A program made the position numbers and the translations under genes. Positions 50,065 to 59,392 of a stretch of 64,000 nt of DNA are shown here, piece by piece. Source of the DNA: Natronococcus pandeyae (GTDB taxonomy: Archaea; Halobacteriota; Halobacteria; Halobacteriales; Natrialbaceae); the NCBI RefSeq assembly GCF_008122205.1, contig NZ_PHNJ01000009.1, forward strand, positions 1 through 64,000. The letters are read 5' to 3'. The notes below the pieces were generated by a model, which was not told where the DNA came from, made no database searches, and saw only the letters and a list, made by a program, of their open reading frames with translations. Each line of letters begins with the position of its first letter. Within the stretch, counting starts at the first letter, position 1.

Positions 50065-51246
50065 ATGACAGATCCCACCAACGTGGTCGTCCTCGGCGGC
50101 GCCCGTACGCCGCACGGAACCCTTCTCGGGTCGCTCGCCGACGTCGAAGCGGTCGAACTGGGACGGGCGGCGCTCGACGGACTGCTCGAGCGAACCGACG
50201 TCTCCGGGGGTGACGTCGACTGGGTCGCCCTCGGGAACGCCATCCAGGCCGGTATCGGCCAGGTACCGGCACGTCAGGCCGTCGTCGAATCGTCGCTCCC
50301 GAACGAGACGCAGGTGACGACGGTGAACGAGGCTTCGGGATCGGGACTGCGGGCGATCGCGCTGGCGGTCGACCGGATCGACGCGGGCCGCGCCGACCTC
50401 GCGGTCGCCGGCGGCTTCGAGTCGATGACGAACGCGCCGTGGATCCTGCCGGACTACCGCACCGGGCGTCGCCACGGCGACGTGACGCTGAAGGATTCGA
50501 TGATCATGGACTCGCTGTGGGACGTCAACCTCGACGTTCACATGGGCGAGATAACCGAGGGGCTCGTCGACCGCGAGGGTATCTCTCGGGAGGCCCAGGA
50601 CGAGTACGCCCTCGAGAGCCATCAGCGGGCGACCGACGCGATCGATTCGGGGGCGTTCGACGACGAGATCGTTCCCATCGAAACGGGAGGGGAGACGGTC
50701 AACACCGACGAGGGGCCGCGTCCCGACTCGACGCTGTCGGACCTGGCCGACCTGGCCACCTCATTCCGGGAGAACGGGACGATCACTCCAGGGAACGCCT
50801 CGAAGCTCAGCGACGGCGCAGGCGCCGTGTTGCTCGCCGACGCGGACGCAGCCGCTGACCGCGGCCTCGAGCCGATGGCGGAACTCGTCGACTACGACCT
50901 CGCCTACCGCGACCCGGACCGGTTCAACGAGGCCGTCGGCGACGTCGTCGCGGGGCTGCTCGAGCGCAACGACCTCGCAGTCGACGACGTCGACGCGTTC
51001 TGGATCAACGAGGCGTTCGCGGCCCAGTCGGTGTACGTCATGGATCGACTCGACATCCCGCGCGAAAAGATGAATCCATCGGGGGGCGCGGTCGCGTTCG
51101 GCCACCCGATCGGCGCCTCCGGCGGGATGCTCACGGCCAGTCTGGCCTACCAGCTCCGGGACGATCCGGACGTCGAGCGCGGACTCGTGGGGATGAGCGT
51201 CGGCGGCGGCGGGGCAATTATGGCGCTGCTGGAAGCGCCCGAGTAA
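50065..51246 (+). CDS. Thiolase-family protein lacking both catalytic cysteines
   Basis: A 393-residue thiolase-fold protein. The nucleophile position reads NEASGSGLRAI, with Ser91 where family members have Cys. His347 is kept in AFGHPIGASGG. The second cysteine site reads GMSVGGGGA, with Ser378. The rest of the fold and length are normal. Ser-type thiolases that still act are known from haloarchaeal beta-ketothiolases, so activity is possible, but a different reaction cannot be excluded. Start chosen at ATG 50065, just after repeat element B. No partner OB-fold subunit is adjacent. Confidence 0.85.
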   Translation: MTDPTNVVVLGGARTPHGTLLGSLADVEAVELGRAALDGLLERTDVSGGDVDWVALGNAIQAGIGQVPARQAVVESSLPNETQVTTVNEASGSGLRAIALAVDRIDAGRADLAVAGGFESMTNAPWILPDYRTGRRHGDVTLKDSMIMDSLWDVNLDVHMGEITEGLVDREGISREAQDEYALESHQRATDAIDSGAFDDEIVPIETGGETVNTDEGPRPDSTLSDLADLATSFRENGTITPGNASKLSDGAGAVLLADADAAADRGLEPMAELVDYDLAYRDPDRFNEAVGDVVAGLLERNDLAVDDVDAFWINEAFAAQSVYVMDRLDIPREKMNPSGGAVAFGHPIGASGGMLTASLAYQLRDDPDVERGLVGMSVGGGGAIMALLEAPE

Positions 51247-51262
51247 CTCCGCTCCGCCTTCG

Positions 51263-51493
51263 CTACTCGAGGACGACACAGGTTCGCGTCCGTCCAACGT
51301 TCTCGAGCGACTGAATCTCCTCCGTGACCAGCACTAGCAACTCCTGGGTGTCCGCGGCTTCGACGGTAGCGATGATGTCGAACTCGCCGGCGATGACGTT
51401 CGCTCGCCTCGTCGCCTCGAGATCGCGAATCTCGGACAGCACCGAGCGGGCCGTTCCCGCGGGGGTCGTGATCAACAGGTAGGCTTCGACCAT
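51263..51493 (-). CDS. Stand-alone Lrp/AsnC ligand-binding (RAM) domain protein
   Basis: A 76-residue protein consisting only of the effector-binding domain of Lrp/AsnC regulators: VEAYLLITTPAGTARSVLSEI, then the core GEFDIIATVEAADTQELLVLVTEEIQSLENVGRT in parts (GEFDIIATVEAADT). There is no DNA-binding domain. Such proteins form oligomers that bind amino acids and may modulate full-length Lrp proteins. The start ATG at 51491-51493 matches the domain boundary. It is convergent with the thiolase-family gene. Confidence 0.88.
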   Translation of the reverse strand: MVEAYLLITTPAGTARSVLSEIRDLEATRRANVIAGEFDIIATVEAADTQELLVLVTEEIQSLENVGRTRTCVVLE

Positions 51494-51642
51494 GGTCTCG
51501 CTACTCGAACGACCCGCAGGAGCAAAAACCCGCCACGGGCCGTTCAGTCGAGCGGACAGTCTGTCCGCCGGTTCGACTCGGACACCTCGGACAGCGCCTC
51601 GCTTCGGGAGATTTACCTGCACGCCGTCCCGATTACGCGCAA

Positions 51643-52713
51643 ATGACGCTGTACTCGCGGGTTCGTCCGGTCGCGTTCAAACTCCCCGCCGAGACGGCCC
51701 ACGACCTCGGCAAGCGGACGCTTCGAGCCGCCCAGTCGACGTGGCCGACCCGGACGGCGCTGTCGGCCGCCTACCGGTACGACCACCCCACCCTCGAGGT
51801 CGACCTGTTCGACACCACGTTCCCGAACCCCGTCGGCGTGGCGGCAGGGTTCGACAAGAACGCCGAGGTCACGCACGCGCTCGAGGCGCTCGGCTTCGGA
51901 TTCGTCGAGATCGGCACCGTCACGCCGTACCCCCAGCCGGGTAACGACCGACCGCGGCTGTTCCGTCTGCGGGAGGATACGGCGATGGTCAACCGAATGG
52001 GCTTCAACGGGCAGGGAATGGAGCGCGTGAAGGAACGACTCGAGCAGGACGGGACGCCCAGCATTCCGCTCGGCGTCAACGTCGGCAAGATGAACTCCTC
52101 GAACGAGTCCGAAGCGATCGAGGACTACCGCCGGGTCTTCGATCGGCTCTCGCCCTTCGCCGACTACGTCGTGGTCAACGTCTCCTGTCCGAACACGCCC
52201 GAGGAGTTCGACGAGGGCTCGCCCGAACACCTGCGGACGATCTTCGAGACGCTCGAGGCCGAAAACGACAGGAACGTCCCGATCCTCGTCAAGATCGGCC
52301 CCGACTCGCCCGAGGAGTCGATCCTCGACCTTGTCGACATCGTCCAGGAGTTCGATCTGGATGGGATCGTCGCGACGAACACGACAACTAGCCGCGAGGG
52401 ACTCGAATCGCCACAGCAGGAGGAGTGGGGCGGACTCAGCGGCAAGCCGCTCAAGGACCGATCGACCGAGGTCATTCGAACGCTGGCCGAGTACACTGAC
52501 GGCGAGTTGCCGATCGTCGGCGTCGGCGGCGTCGACTCCGCGGCGAGCGCCTACGAAAAGATTCGCGCGGGCGCGTCGCTCGTGCAGTTGTACACCGGGT
52601 TCGTCTACGAAGGGCCGTCGACGGCGAAGCAGATTAATCAGGGGCTGGTCGAGTTGCTCGAGCGCGACGGCTTCTCGTCGGTCGAGGACGCGGTCGGCGC
52701 GGATCTCGGGTAG
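51643..52713 (+). CDS. pyrD: Dihydroorotate dehydrogenase (quinone), class 2
   Basis: A 356-residue FMN enzyme of pyrimidine synthesis that oxidises dihydroorotate and passes electrons to a membrane quinone. The N-terminal helices (about residues 1-35) are the class 2 membrane-contact part. The core has NPVGVAAGFDKNAEV, EIGTVTPYPQPGN, MGFNGQGM, the active-site segment VNVSCPNTP, and the FMN phosphate site VGVGGVDSA. A dihydroorotase-family gene lies 370 bases away on the other strand. Other pyr genes are not in the window. Confidence 0.95.
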   Translation: MTLYSRVRPVAFKLPAETAHDLGKRTLRAAQSTWPTRTALSAAYRYDHPTLEVDLFDTTFPNPVGVAAGFDKNAEVTHALEALGFGFVEIGTVTPYPQPGNDRPRLFRLREDTAMVNRMGFNGQGMERVKERLEQDGTPSIPLGVNVGKMNSSNESEAIEDYRRVFDRLSPFADYVVVNVSCPNTPEEFDEGSPEHLRTIFETLEAENDRNVPILVKIGPDSPEESILDLVDIVQEFDLDGIVATNTTTSREGLESPQQEEWGGLSGKPLKDRSTEVIRTLAEYTDGELPIVGVGGVDSAASAYEKIRAGASLVQLYTGFVYEGPSTAKQINQGLVELLERDGFSSVEDAVGADLG

Positions 52714-52760
52714 GAGACCTACCCCGAAACTATTTCACGATCGTATCACATTTCCAGAAC

Positions 52761-53054
52761 GTGTCCGTTCCCGATACGAATCGAGACCGCATAGACGCCG
52801 ACGACGCCCTCGGATACGCGTTCTCGAGCGAGTATCTCGTGCTGTTCGGGCTGATCGTCGTCGGCTGGCTCGCCGCGCAGGGCGGTACGGCTCTGCTCGC
52901 ACTGCAGTTCGGTTCGCCCTCGTCCGAGGGCGTCTTCGTCGTCTCCGGACTGGCGTTCGCGATCGGCGGCGCCGGTGCCGTCTTCCTCGGCGTCGTCGCG
53001 ACGGCGTACAAGGTCCTCGTCGAGACGCGGGGACCGACGGCCGACCGAGATTGA
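52761..53054 (+). CDS. Small two-helix membrane protein
   Basis: A 97-residue protein with two predicted transmembrane helices (about residues 27-47 and 59-83). The soluble N-terminus is SVPDTNRDRIDADDALGYAF, and the end is short and charged. The start is GTG at 52761. It belongs to a haloarchaeal family of unknown function (I recall DUF7314, low certainty). It follows pyrD by 47 bases on the same strand and may be co-transcribed, which does not by itself imply a link to pyrimidine synthesis. Confidence 0.68.
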   Translation: MSVPDTNRDRIDADDALGYAFSSEYLVLFGLIVVGWLAAQGGTALLALQFGSPSSEGVFVVSGLAFAIGGAGAVFLGVVATAYKVLVETRGPTADRD

Positions 53055-53081
53055 TCCGTCTTCGAAACCGTCTACTGGCCG

Positions 53082-54449
53082 CTATTCGACGTCGACTCGA
53101 GTCCCGTACCCCGATTCCCCGACGACCGCGCCGTCCTCGTAGACGACTTCGCCGCGGACGACCGTCGCGACCGTCTTCCCGGTGAAGGTCTCGCCCTCGA
53201 ACGGCGTGACGCAGTTCTTCGAGTGGAGTTCCTCGGCGTTCTCGAGCGTCCACTCCGCGCCGGGGTCGACGATCGTGAAGTCGGCGTCGGTACCGACCTG
53301 CAGGGATCCCTTCTGGGGGTACATGCCCCAGACCTGGGCGGGTCTGGTCGAGTGGCGGCGGACCCACTCCTCGAGCGTGAACCGACCCTGGTCGACGAAG
53401 GTGAGCATGACTGGGACCTCGGTCTCGAGGCCGACGAAGCCGGAGATCGCGTCCCAGGTGTTCCCGAACGGGTCGTCGACTTTCTTCTCTTCGGGGGTGT
53501 GGGGCGCGTGGTCGGTCGCGAAGCAGTCGATTGCGCCGTTTTCGATTCCGGTCTCCCAGAGTTTCGCACGCTCTTCGGCATCGCGGATCGGCGGCTGGAT
53601 CCGGGCGACGTTACCCTTCTCGCGCATCACGTCCTCGGTGAACCAGAGGTAGTGAGGAGTCGTCTCCGCGGTGACGTCGACGCCGCGGTCCTTTCCGCCG
53701 GCGACGGCCTCGGCGGCGGATCCCGAGGAGACGTGGAACATGTGAATCTTCGCGCCGGTCTCGTCGGCGAAGGTGATCATTCGCTCGACGGCTTCTTGCT
53801 CGGCAATGACTGGACGGGAGTGCGAGTGGTGGATCGGGTCGTTCTTGCCGGCGGCCTGGAACTGCTCCGTGTAGTGGTCGATGATCTCGCCGTTCTCCTC
53901 GTGGAAGCCGAGTCGCTTGCCGGTCTCCCGGATCCGCTCCATCGCCTCGAGTATTTCGCCGTCGCTCGGCGGCGGGACGTCCCCCACCGTCGAACCGAGG
54001 AAGACCTTGTACCCCAGGACACCCGTCTCGTCGAGTGCGGGGATCAGGTCGAGATTCTCAGATGTGACGACGGCGTAGCTCTGGAAGTCGACGTGGGCCG
54101 ACGCCTCGCCGCGCTCGTACTTCAGTTCGAGATGCTCCGGTCGGTCGATAACCGGGTCGGTATTGGGCATCCCGACGACGGTCGTCACGCCGCCGGCGGC
54201 CGCCGCCCGTGTCGCGGACTCCCAGTCCTCCTTGTACTCGAGGCCGGGTTCGCGGTTGTGAATGTGACAGTCGACGATACCGGGAACGAGCACGTTTCCG
54301 TCGGCGTCGACGACCCGCTCGGCCTCGGGAAGCCGGTCGCTTCGACCGACGGCGACGATCGTCCCGTTCTCGACCGCGACGCCTGCGTCGGGGGTCCGTC
54401 CGGCGGGCGTCACGACGGTACAGTTGCGCACGACCAGATCCACGGTCAT
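53082..54449 (-). CDS. Dihydroorotase/allantoinase-family amidohydrolase
   Basis: A 455-residue metal-dependent cyclic amidohydrolase. The first metal motif is DCHIHNREPG near residue 60, the carbamylated lysine is in LGYKVFLGS near 145, further ligands are in HHSHSRP and HMFHVSSGS, and the late Asp is in FATDHAPHTPEEK. Closeness to pyrD suggests dihydroorotase (third step of pyrimidine synthesis), but allantoinase cannot be excluded by eye. Start chosen at ATG 54447-54449; an ATG three codons upstream also exists. Confidence 0.88.
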   Translation of the reverse strand: MTVDLVVRNCTVVTPAGRTPDAGVAVENGTIVAVGRSDRLPEAERVVDADGNVLVPGIVDCHIHNREPGLEYKEDWESATRAAAAGGVTTVVGMPNTDPVIDRPEHLELKYERGEASAHVDFQSYAVVTSENLDLIPALDETGVLGYKVFLGSTVGDVPPPSDGEILEAMERIRETGKRLGFHEENGEIIDHYTEQFQAAGKNDPIHHSHSRPVIAEQEAVERMITFADETGAKIHMFHVSSGSAAEAVAGGKDRGVDVTAETTPHYLWFTEDVMREKGNVARIQPPIRDAEERAKLWETGIENGAIDCFATDHAPHTPEEKKVDDPFGNTWDAISGFVGLETEVPVMLTFVDQGRFTLEEWVRRHSTRPAQVWGMYPQKGSLQVGTDADFTIVDPGAEWTLENAEELHSKNCVTPFEGETFTGKTVATVVRGEVVYEDGAVVGESGYGTRVDVE

Positions 54450-54624
54450 TGCCACCACCTATCCAGCAGGGTCGGATATAGCTTCTGTTGGCCCGTCGCA
54501 CCCGTACTCGAGCGCTGACGAGATATCTAGGACAGCACTAGATATCCGTAGGCCGGGCGTAGAATCGACAGCGAAATCGGTACGAGTGCTATACTAAACG
54601 GCGCGGAGCTCGTCGACCGGATAA

Positions 54625-55596
54625 ATGGATTCGTCAGCGATCAGTGACAAAACCGTGCTCGTGACCGGCGGTGCAGGGTTCATCGGCAGCCACCTCGTCG
54701 AGGCGTTGGCACCTCACACCGAGGTTCGGGTGCTCGACGACTTCTCGACGGGGGACCGAACGCACCTGCCCGAGGACGTGACGGTAGTCGAAGGGGACGT
54801 TCGCGATCCGATCGCTCTCCAGCAGGCGGCTCGCGGCGTCGACGTGATCTTCCATCACGCCGCGGTCGTCAGCGTCTCGCAGAGCGTCGCCGCTCCCCGA
54901 CAGAGCAACCGGACGAACGTCGACGCGACCCTTCTGGTACTCGAGCAGGCCCGCCAGGAAGACGCCAGAGTCGTCACGGCCTCGAGCGCGGCGGTCTACG
55001 GCCATCCCGCGGAGCTTCCGGTGTCCGAAACGGCAGCGACGGAGCCGACCTCGCCGTACGGTATCCAGAAACTCGCGCTCGACCAGTACACCCGCCGCTA
55101 CGCGGAACTGTACGACCTGCCGACCGTCGCGCTGCGATACTTCAACGTCTACGGACCGCGCCAGCAAGGCCCCTACAGCGGCGTCATTTCGGCGTTTCTC
55201 GAGCAAGCACGCGCCGACGACCCGATCACGATCGACGGCGACGGGGAGCAGACGCGAGACTTCGTTCACGTGAGCGACGTCGTACAGGCGAACCTGCTGG
55301 CGGCGACGACCGAGGAAACCGGCGAGGCGTACAACGTCGGGACGGGTGACCGAATCACGATCAGGGAACTCGCGGAGACGATCCGAGATGCGACGGACTC
55401 GTCGTCGTCCATCGTCCACCGCGAGCCACGCACCGGCGATATCAGACACAGCGGTGCCGATACCGAAAAGGCGAACCGAACGCTCGGGTACGATGCGCGG
55501 GTCGACCTCGAGTCGGGCGTTCGATCGCTCGTTGATAACGACCCCGATCTCATCACGGCTCCGACCGGTCACGAACCCATCGCCGAGATGGATTAA
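54625..55596 (+). CDS. UDP-glucose 4-epimerase-like SDR enzyme
   Basis: A 323-residue extended SDR protein. The NAD motif is VTGGAGFIGSHLVEAL, VASSAAVYG-like residues read TASSAAVYGHP, and the catalytic pair is in SPYGIQKLALDQY. The signature RYFNVYGPRQ and the segment QTRDFVHVSDVVQANLLA are typical of UDP-hexose epimerases or dehydratases. It probably makes a sugar for the cell-surface glycans along with other sugar genes in the window. It is a single gene, divergent from the amidohydrolase. Confidence 0.9.
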   Translation: MDSSAISDKTVLVTGGAGFIGSHLVEALAPHTEVRVLDDFSTGDRTHLPEDVTVVEGDVRDPIALQQAARGVDVIFHHAAVVSVSQSVAAPRQSNRTNVDATLLVLEQARQEDARVVTASSAAVYGHPAELPVSETAATEPTSPYGIQKLALDQYTRRYAELYDLPTVALRYFNVYGPRQQGPYSGVISAFLEQARADDPITIDGDGEQTRDFVHVSDVVQANLLAATTEETGEAYNVGTGDRITIRELAETIRDATDSSSSIVHREPRTGDIRHSGADTEKANRTLGYDARVDLESGVRSLVDNDPDLITAPTGHEPIAEMD

Positions 55597-55885
55597 CCGG
55601 CCGAACTGACCGTTGTACGGGTGACCGTTTCGCCCCAGCCGACCGGGACAGCGACCAGCCGAACCACACCTTCTCGAACGATCGGCTCACCCTGCGCAAG
55701 TGAACGGTTTCCCGCTGAAACCCTCTGCTCGCTGTACCTGTAAGAGCCACTTTACACAGGTATCTGGAGATTGTGCCCCTCAGCGACCGAAACCGGAAGA
55801 ATCGATGTACAGCAGTCGGTTCAACGTCCCTTCGCATTCGCGTAGGTGAGAGATAACTAACGGTTCCGACATCCTTCGGTCACTC

Positions 55886-56239
55886 ATGATAGAGAGCCTC
55901 ATCGTATTCCTCGTCAGCCTCCTGATCGGTGCGTTCGGCATCTTCCTCGGTGCGAAGGTCGTCGTCGATACCGAAGACTACACGTACGCACTAATCACCG
56001 CCCTGATCGGTGCAATCGTCTGGGCCCTCGTCGGGTTCTTCTTCGGCTGGATTCCACTCCTGGGTCCGCTCCTGGTCTTCATCGCGTATCTCGCGGTCAT
56101 CAACGCCCGCTACCCCGGCGGCTGGGTGGATGCCGCTGCGATTACGATCGTCGCCTGGCTCTCCGTGCTGGTCGTCCTCTACGTGCTCGCGTTCTTGGGC
56201 GTAACCGGATTCGAGGCCGCCGGCGTGCCGGGCGTCTGA
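55886..56239 (+). CDS. Small four-helix membrane protein
   Basis: A 117-residue very hydrophobic protein with about four transmembrane helices (about residues 3-25, 33-52, 56-72 and 84-104). No soluble domain, charged motif or family signature is recognised. The start MIESLIVFLVSLLIGAFGIFLG is clear. It has no operon partner: the 289 bases before it and the 338 bases after it appear noncoding. Function is unknown. Confidence 0.75.
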   Translation: MIESLIVFLVSLLIGAFGIFLGAKVVVDTEDYTYALITALIGAIVWALVGFFFGWIPLLGPLLVFIAYLAVINARYPGGWVDAAAITIVAWLSVLVVLYVLAFLGVTGFEAAGVPGV

Positions 56240-56577
56240 TACTATCTCTCCGTTCGCTACGGAGACGCGATCACCGTCTCGCAGAAACTGACGAAGCGAT
56301 CGGCGAAAGTGAACGAACGGTGAGTGTTTTCTGGCGAACACTGGAACCGACAGCTAATCCATAGAGTCGGTGGTCGTCGCCGTTGAAAGAACACTGCTCG
56401 GAAACGGTTGTGTTTCGTTTCAGTCTTCACTCATGTTCGGTCGGATCGGCTGAGACTACGTTTTCTATGACATAACGATGAAACAATAACAATATATGAA
56501 TTATAAAAAATACTTTGTGCGGTGCTGTCGACGGTTCTCCGTAAGACGACCACTCCGCGGTACACAGTGACCACCCA
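56240..56577. other. AT-rich intergenic region
   Basis: 338 bases with no supported gene. An unusually AT-rich block at about 56480-56515 (AACAATATATGAATTATAAAAAATAC-type sequence) probably contains the promoter of the next gene. No repeat was recognised. Confidence 0.45.
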
Positions 56578-57081
56578 ATGATCTACCCAGATACCATGAG
56601 CAACCACCTCCCTGTTCCCCTCGCGCACGTACCGTCGACCAGTGGATCAACCAACCCGGCATCCGTGTCAGTTTCCGACGGCACCGTTTTCTCGACAGTT
56701 CTCCAACTCACCTGGAATCCACACTTCGCGGCCGTCGTCGGCATCGTCGCGCTCGCACTACTCGGTGGGGCCCTCGCGGCTCGAAATCGGCTCCTGGAGA
56801 GCAGTTCCATCACGAGCGATTCGGAGCCACAGCAACACGAGGACTTCGTGACAGATCGGGAGAGGGTTCGTCAACTGCTCAGCGAAAACGGCGGACGAAT
56901 GAAACAATCGAAGATCGTCGACTCGGTCGACTGGTCGAAAGCGAAAGTCAGTCGTCTCCTCGCTGAACTCGAGGACGACGACCAGATCACGAAGCTTCGT
57001 CTCGGGCGGGAGAACCTGGTCTGTCTACCGGGCCACGAACCGACGGCGTCGAAATCTCCCGAACAGCCGAAAAACGAGTAG
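56578..57081 (+). CDS. Membrane-anchored winged-helix regulator
   Basis: A 167-residue protein. A single transmembrane helix lies at about residues 50-68 (FAAVVGIVALALLGGALAA). The cytosolic C-terminal part is a winged helix: RERVRQLLSENGGRMKQSKIVDSVDWSKAKVSRLLAELE in pieces, with KIVDSVDWSKAKVSRLLAEL as the recognition core. It resembles MarR-like haloarchaeal regulators attached to the membrane. An exposed N-terminal segment could sense an outside signal. The start at ATG 56578 or 56596 (MSNHLPV) is undecided. Confidence 0.82.
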   Translation: MIYPDTMSNHLPVPLAHVPSTSGSTNPASVSVSDGTVFSTVLQLTWNPHFAAVVGIVALALLGGALAARNRLLESSSITSDSEPQQHEDFVTDRERVRQLLSENGGRMKQSKIVDSVDWSKAKVSRLLAELEDDDQITKLRLGRENLVCLPGHEPTASKSPEQPKNE

Positions 57082-57227
57082 GATCGTTCTATCTGCAATC
57101 GTGGTTTTCCCGTCGTAGCGGTGACGCTGTAGATCATCAGCTCGACAAATTGTATACTTTCCAGACGAGACGGTTGCAGCACTTTATGCGTTCGACCGCT
57201 GACTGGCGATTGCCAGTATGGCATAAT

Positions 57228-59246
57228 ATGAACGCACGCAATCAGTTACTCGTACTACTCACTGTACTGATGTTGGTGAGCTCGAGTGGGGCGATGGTCG
57301 TCGGCGCGACAGCCGCGACGACCGTCGACGAGCACGACACTGACGCCGGTGAGGACGAGACCGAGGTTCCGGACGAAGAGTCGGACGAAGAGCAGGATGA
57401 GACGGCCGAAGGCGAAACGGACGATGCTGACGAGGTACCGGACGATGAACCCGACGAACAGCAGCCTGCACACGTAACCTTCGAAGATCAGGAGAGCGAC
57501 GGTGAGAGCGTCGTCGTCGACGAGGTTTCGATGGTCGACGGTGGCTTCGTGACGATCCACGACAGCAGCCTGCTCGCTGGTGACGCACTCGGAAGCGTCA
57601 TCGGTGTCTCGGAGTTCCTCGAGGAAGGCACCCACGAGGACGTCGAGGTCGCACTCGACGAGCCGCTCGAGGAAGCGGAAACCCTGATCGCGATGCCACA
57701 TCGCGACACGAACGATAACCAGGAGTACGACTTCGTCGAGACCGAAGGCGAGGAGGACGGTCCGTACCTCACGGCTGACGACGAACCCGTCACCGACGAG
57801 GCGGTCGTCACCCTCGAGGAGGAGCTAGCGGAGGAGCCAGTTGAAGAAGAGCCGGTCGATGAGCCGGTTGAAGAAGAGCCGGTCGATGAGCCCGAAGAAC
57901 CCGTCGAGGAGGAGCCGGTTGAAGAAGAGCCAGTCGACGACGAGCCCGTAGAGGAGGAGCCGGAAGCCGTCGATGAGGACGCGATCTCCATCCTCATCGA
58001 ACGGGCGGACATCTTCACGTACGTCGAGGGCCTCGACGAGATGCCCGGTGCGGGCGAAATGCCTCACGACGACGCCGAGGCAGACGAGCCCGAAGCAGAC
58101 GGCGAGGACGTGACCGACGACGAACCAGACGAGGATCGCGAAGCGCCGCCTGCTGACCACCAGATCGAACTCACCATCGAACAACCGACGATTACGCCGA
58201 TCGGTGACGACACCGTCGACGCGTCCGAGGAGGAGTTGATGAACGACGTTTCGATCGGACAGGCGACCGTCTTCGTCGTCGTCCACGAACTCGGAGAGAT
58301 GCCGATGGAGGACGACACTGGTGACGGTCTCACGATCGAACGCGCGACGATCTTCGTCGTCGTCGACGACGTCCAGCCGGCTGACGAGACGGTCGGCGAC
58401 GAAGCCGAGGCGGACGATGAGATCGAGGACGAAGCCGCTGACGACGAAGAACCCGATGCGGACGAGGTCGAGGACGACGCGGATGCGGTAGACGAGCGAC
58501 AGATTACCATCGAACAGGCGACCGTCTTCGTCGTCGTTCAGGACGGCGCGATGAACGGTGAGATGGCCGACGACGACCTCGAGGAGAACGGCGTCGAAGA
58601 CGATGCGGCCGATGACGAGTACGACGCCGACGACGAGATGGCCGATGACGACGAGGCGGCTGCGGACGACGAACTCGAGGACGACGCCGACGACCAGCGC
58701 CTCGAGATCACGATCGAGCAGGCGACCATCTTCCTCTTCCTCGACGAGGTCCCGGTTACGGAGGACCCAGTCGACGAACCGGTTGAAGAAGAACCAGTCG
58801 AGGAAGAACCGGTTGAGGAAGAACCCGTGGAGGAAGAGCCAGTCGAGGACGAGCCCGAAGCGGCCGTCTTCGAGGTCGCTGATCTCGAGCCCACGGACGT
58901 GACCGTGACGCAAGGCGACGTCATCGACGTCTCGGCGACGATCACGAACGCCGGCGAGGAGGAAGCCACACAGACGGTCGAGTTCCGCGTCGACGGTGAG
59001 GCGCTCGCGAGCGAGGAGCTGACTCTCGGTGCGGGTGACAGCGAGACGATCACCTTCGAGGAGATCGATACGGCAGCACTCGAGCCGGGTGACTACACCC
59101 ACGGCGTGTTCACCGAGGACACGGAGCAAACCGCGACGCTAACCGTCGAAGAGGGGCCGGCTGACGAGGAGGATGCAGACGATGCGCCAGCTGAGGACGA
59201 CGAGGACGACGTCGAGACCGCCCTCGGATTCGCCGGCGCGGTCTAG
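57228..59246 (+). CDS. Large acidic secreted protein with DUF7282, EPV repeats and CARDB domain
   Basis: A 672-residue exported protein. It has a signal peptide (residues about 1-30), then an acidic linker, a DUF7282-like domain (about 75-175: VDEVSMVDGGFVTIHDSSLL), many PVEEE repeats, and five or more strand-like repeats of the type ITIEQATVFVVV in acidic linkers. A second PVEEE block and a CARDB-like domain follow (VTVTQGDVIDVSATITNAG near 560-640). The end, ETALGFAGAV, looks like the start of a PGF-CTERM signal but stops before the hydrophobic helix. Start chosen at ATG 57228. Confidence 0.8.
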   Translation: MNARNQLLVLLTVLMLVSSSGAMVVGATAATTVDEHDTDAGEDETEVPDEESDEEQDETAEGETDDADEVPDDEPDEQQPAHVTFEDQESDGESVVVDEVSMVDGGFVTIHDSSLLAGDALGSVIGVSEFLEEGTHEDVEVALDEPLEEAETLIAMPHRDTNDNQEYDFVETEGEEDGPYLTADDEPVTDEAVVTLEEELAEEPVEEEPVDEPVEEEPVDEPEEPVEEEPVEEEPVDDEPVEEEPEAVDEDAISILIERADIFTYVEGLDEMPGAGEMPHDDAEADEPEADGEDVTDDEPDEDREAPPADHQIELTIEQPTITPIGDDTVDASEEELMNDVSIGQATVFVVVHELGEMPMEDDTGDGLTIERATIFVVVDDVQPADETVGDEAEADDEIEDEAADDEEPDADEVEDDADAVDERQITIEQATVFVVVQDGAMNGEMADDDLEENGVEDDAADDEYDADDEMADDDEAAADDELEDDADDQRLEITIEQATIFLFLDEVPVTEDPVDEPVEEEPVEEEPVEEEPVEEEPVEDEPEAAVFEVADLEPTDVTVTQGDVIDVSATITNAGEEEATQTVEFRVDGEALASEELTLGAGDSETITFEEIDTAALEPGDYTHGVFTEDTEQTATLTVEEGPADEEDADDAPAEDDEDDVETALGFAGAV

Positions 59247-59392
59247 GTCGTTATCGTCCAACGGACGGCACGTTTTTTATGTGGCGCTGACGGAGCGCCG
59301 ACTCTCAGTACGAACCCAGGAGTACGACCCGAGGAAGATTTCAAAAACCGACCGAGTGGTGTTGCGTTATTTCGAGCCGCCGCGCTGATCGC

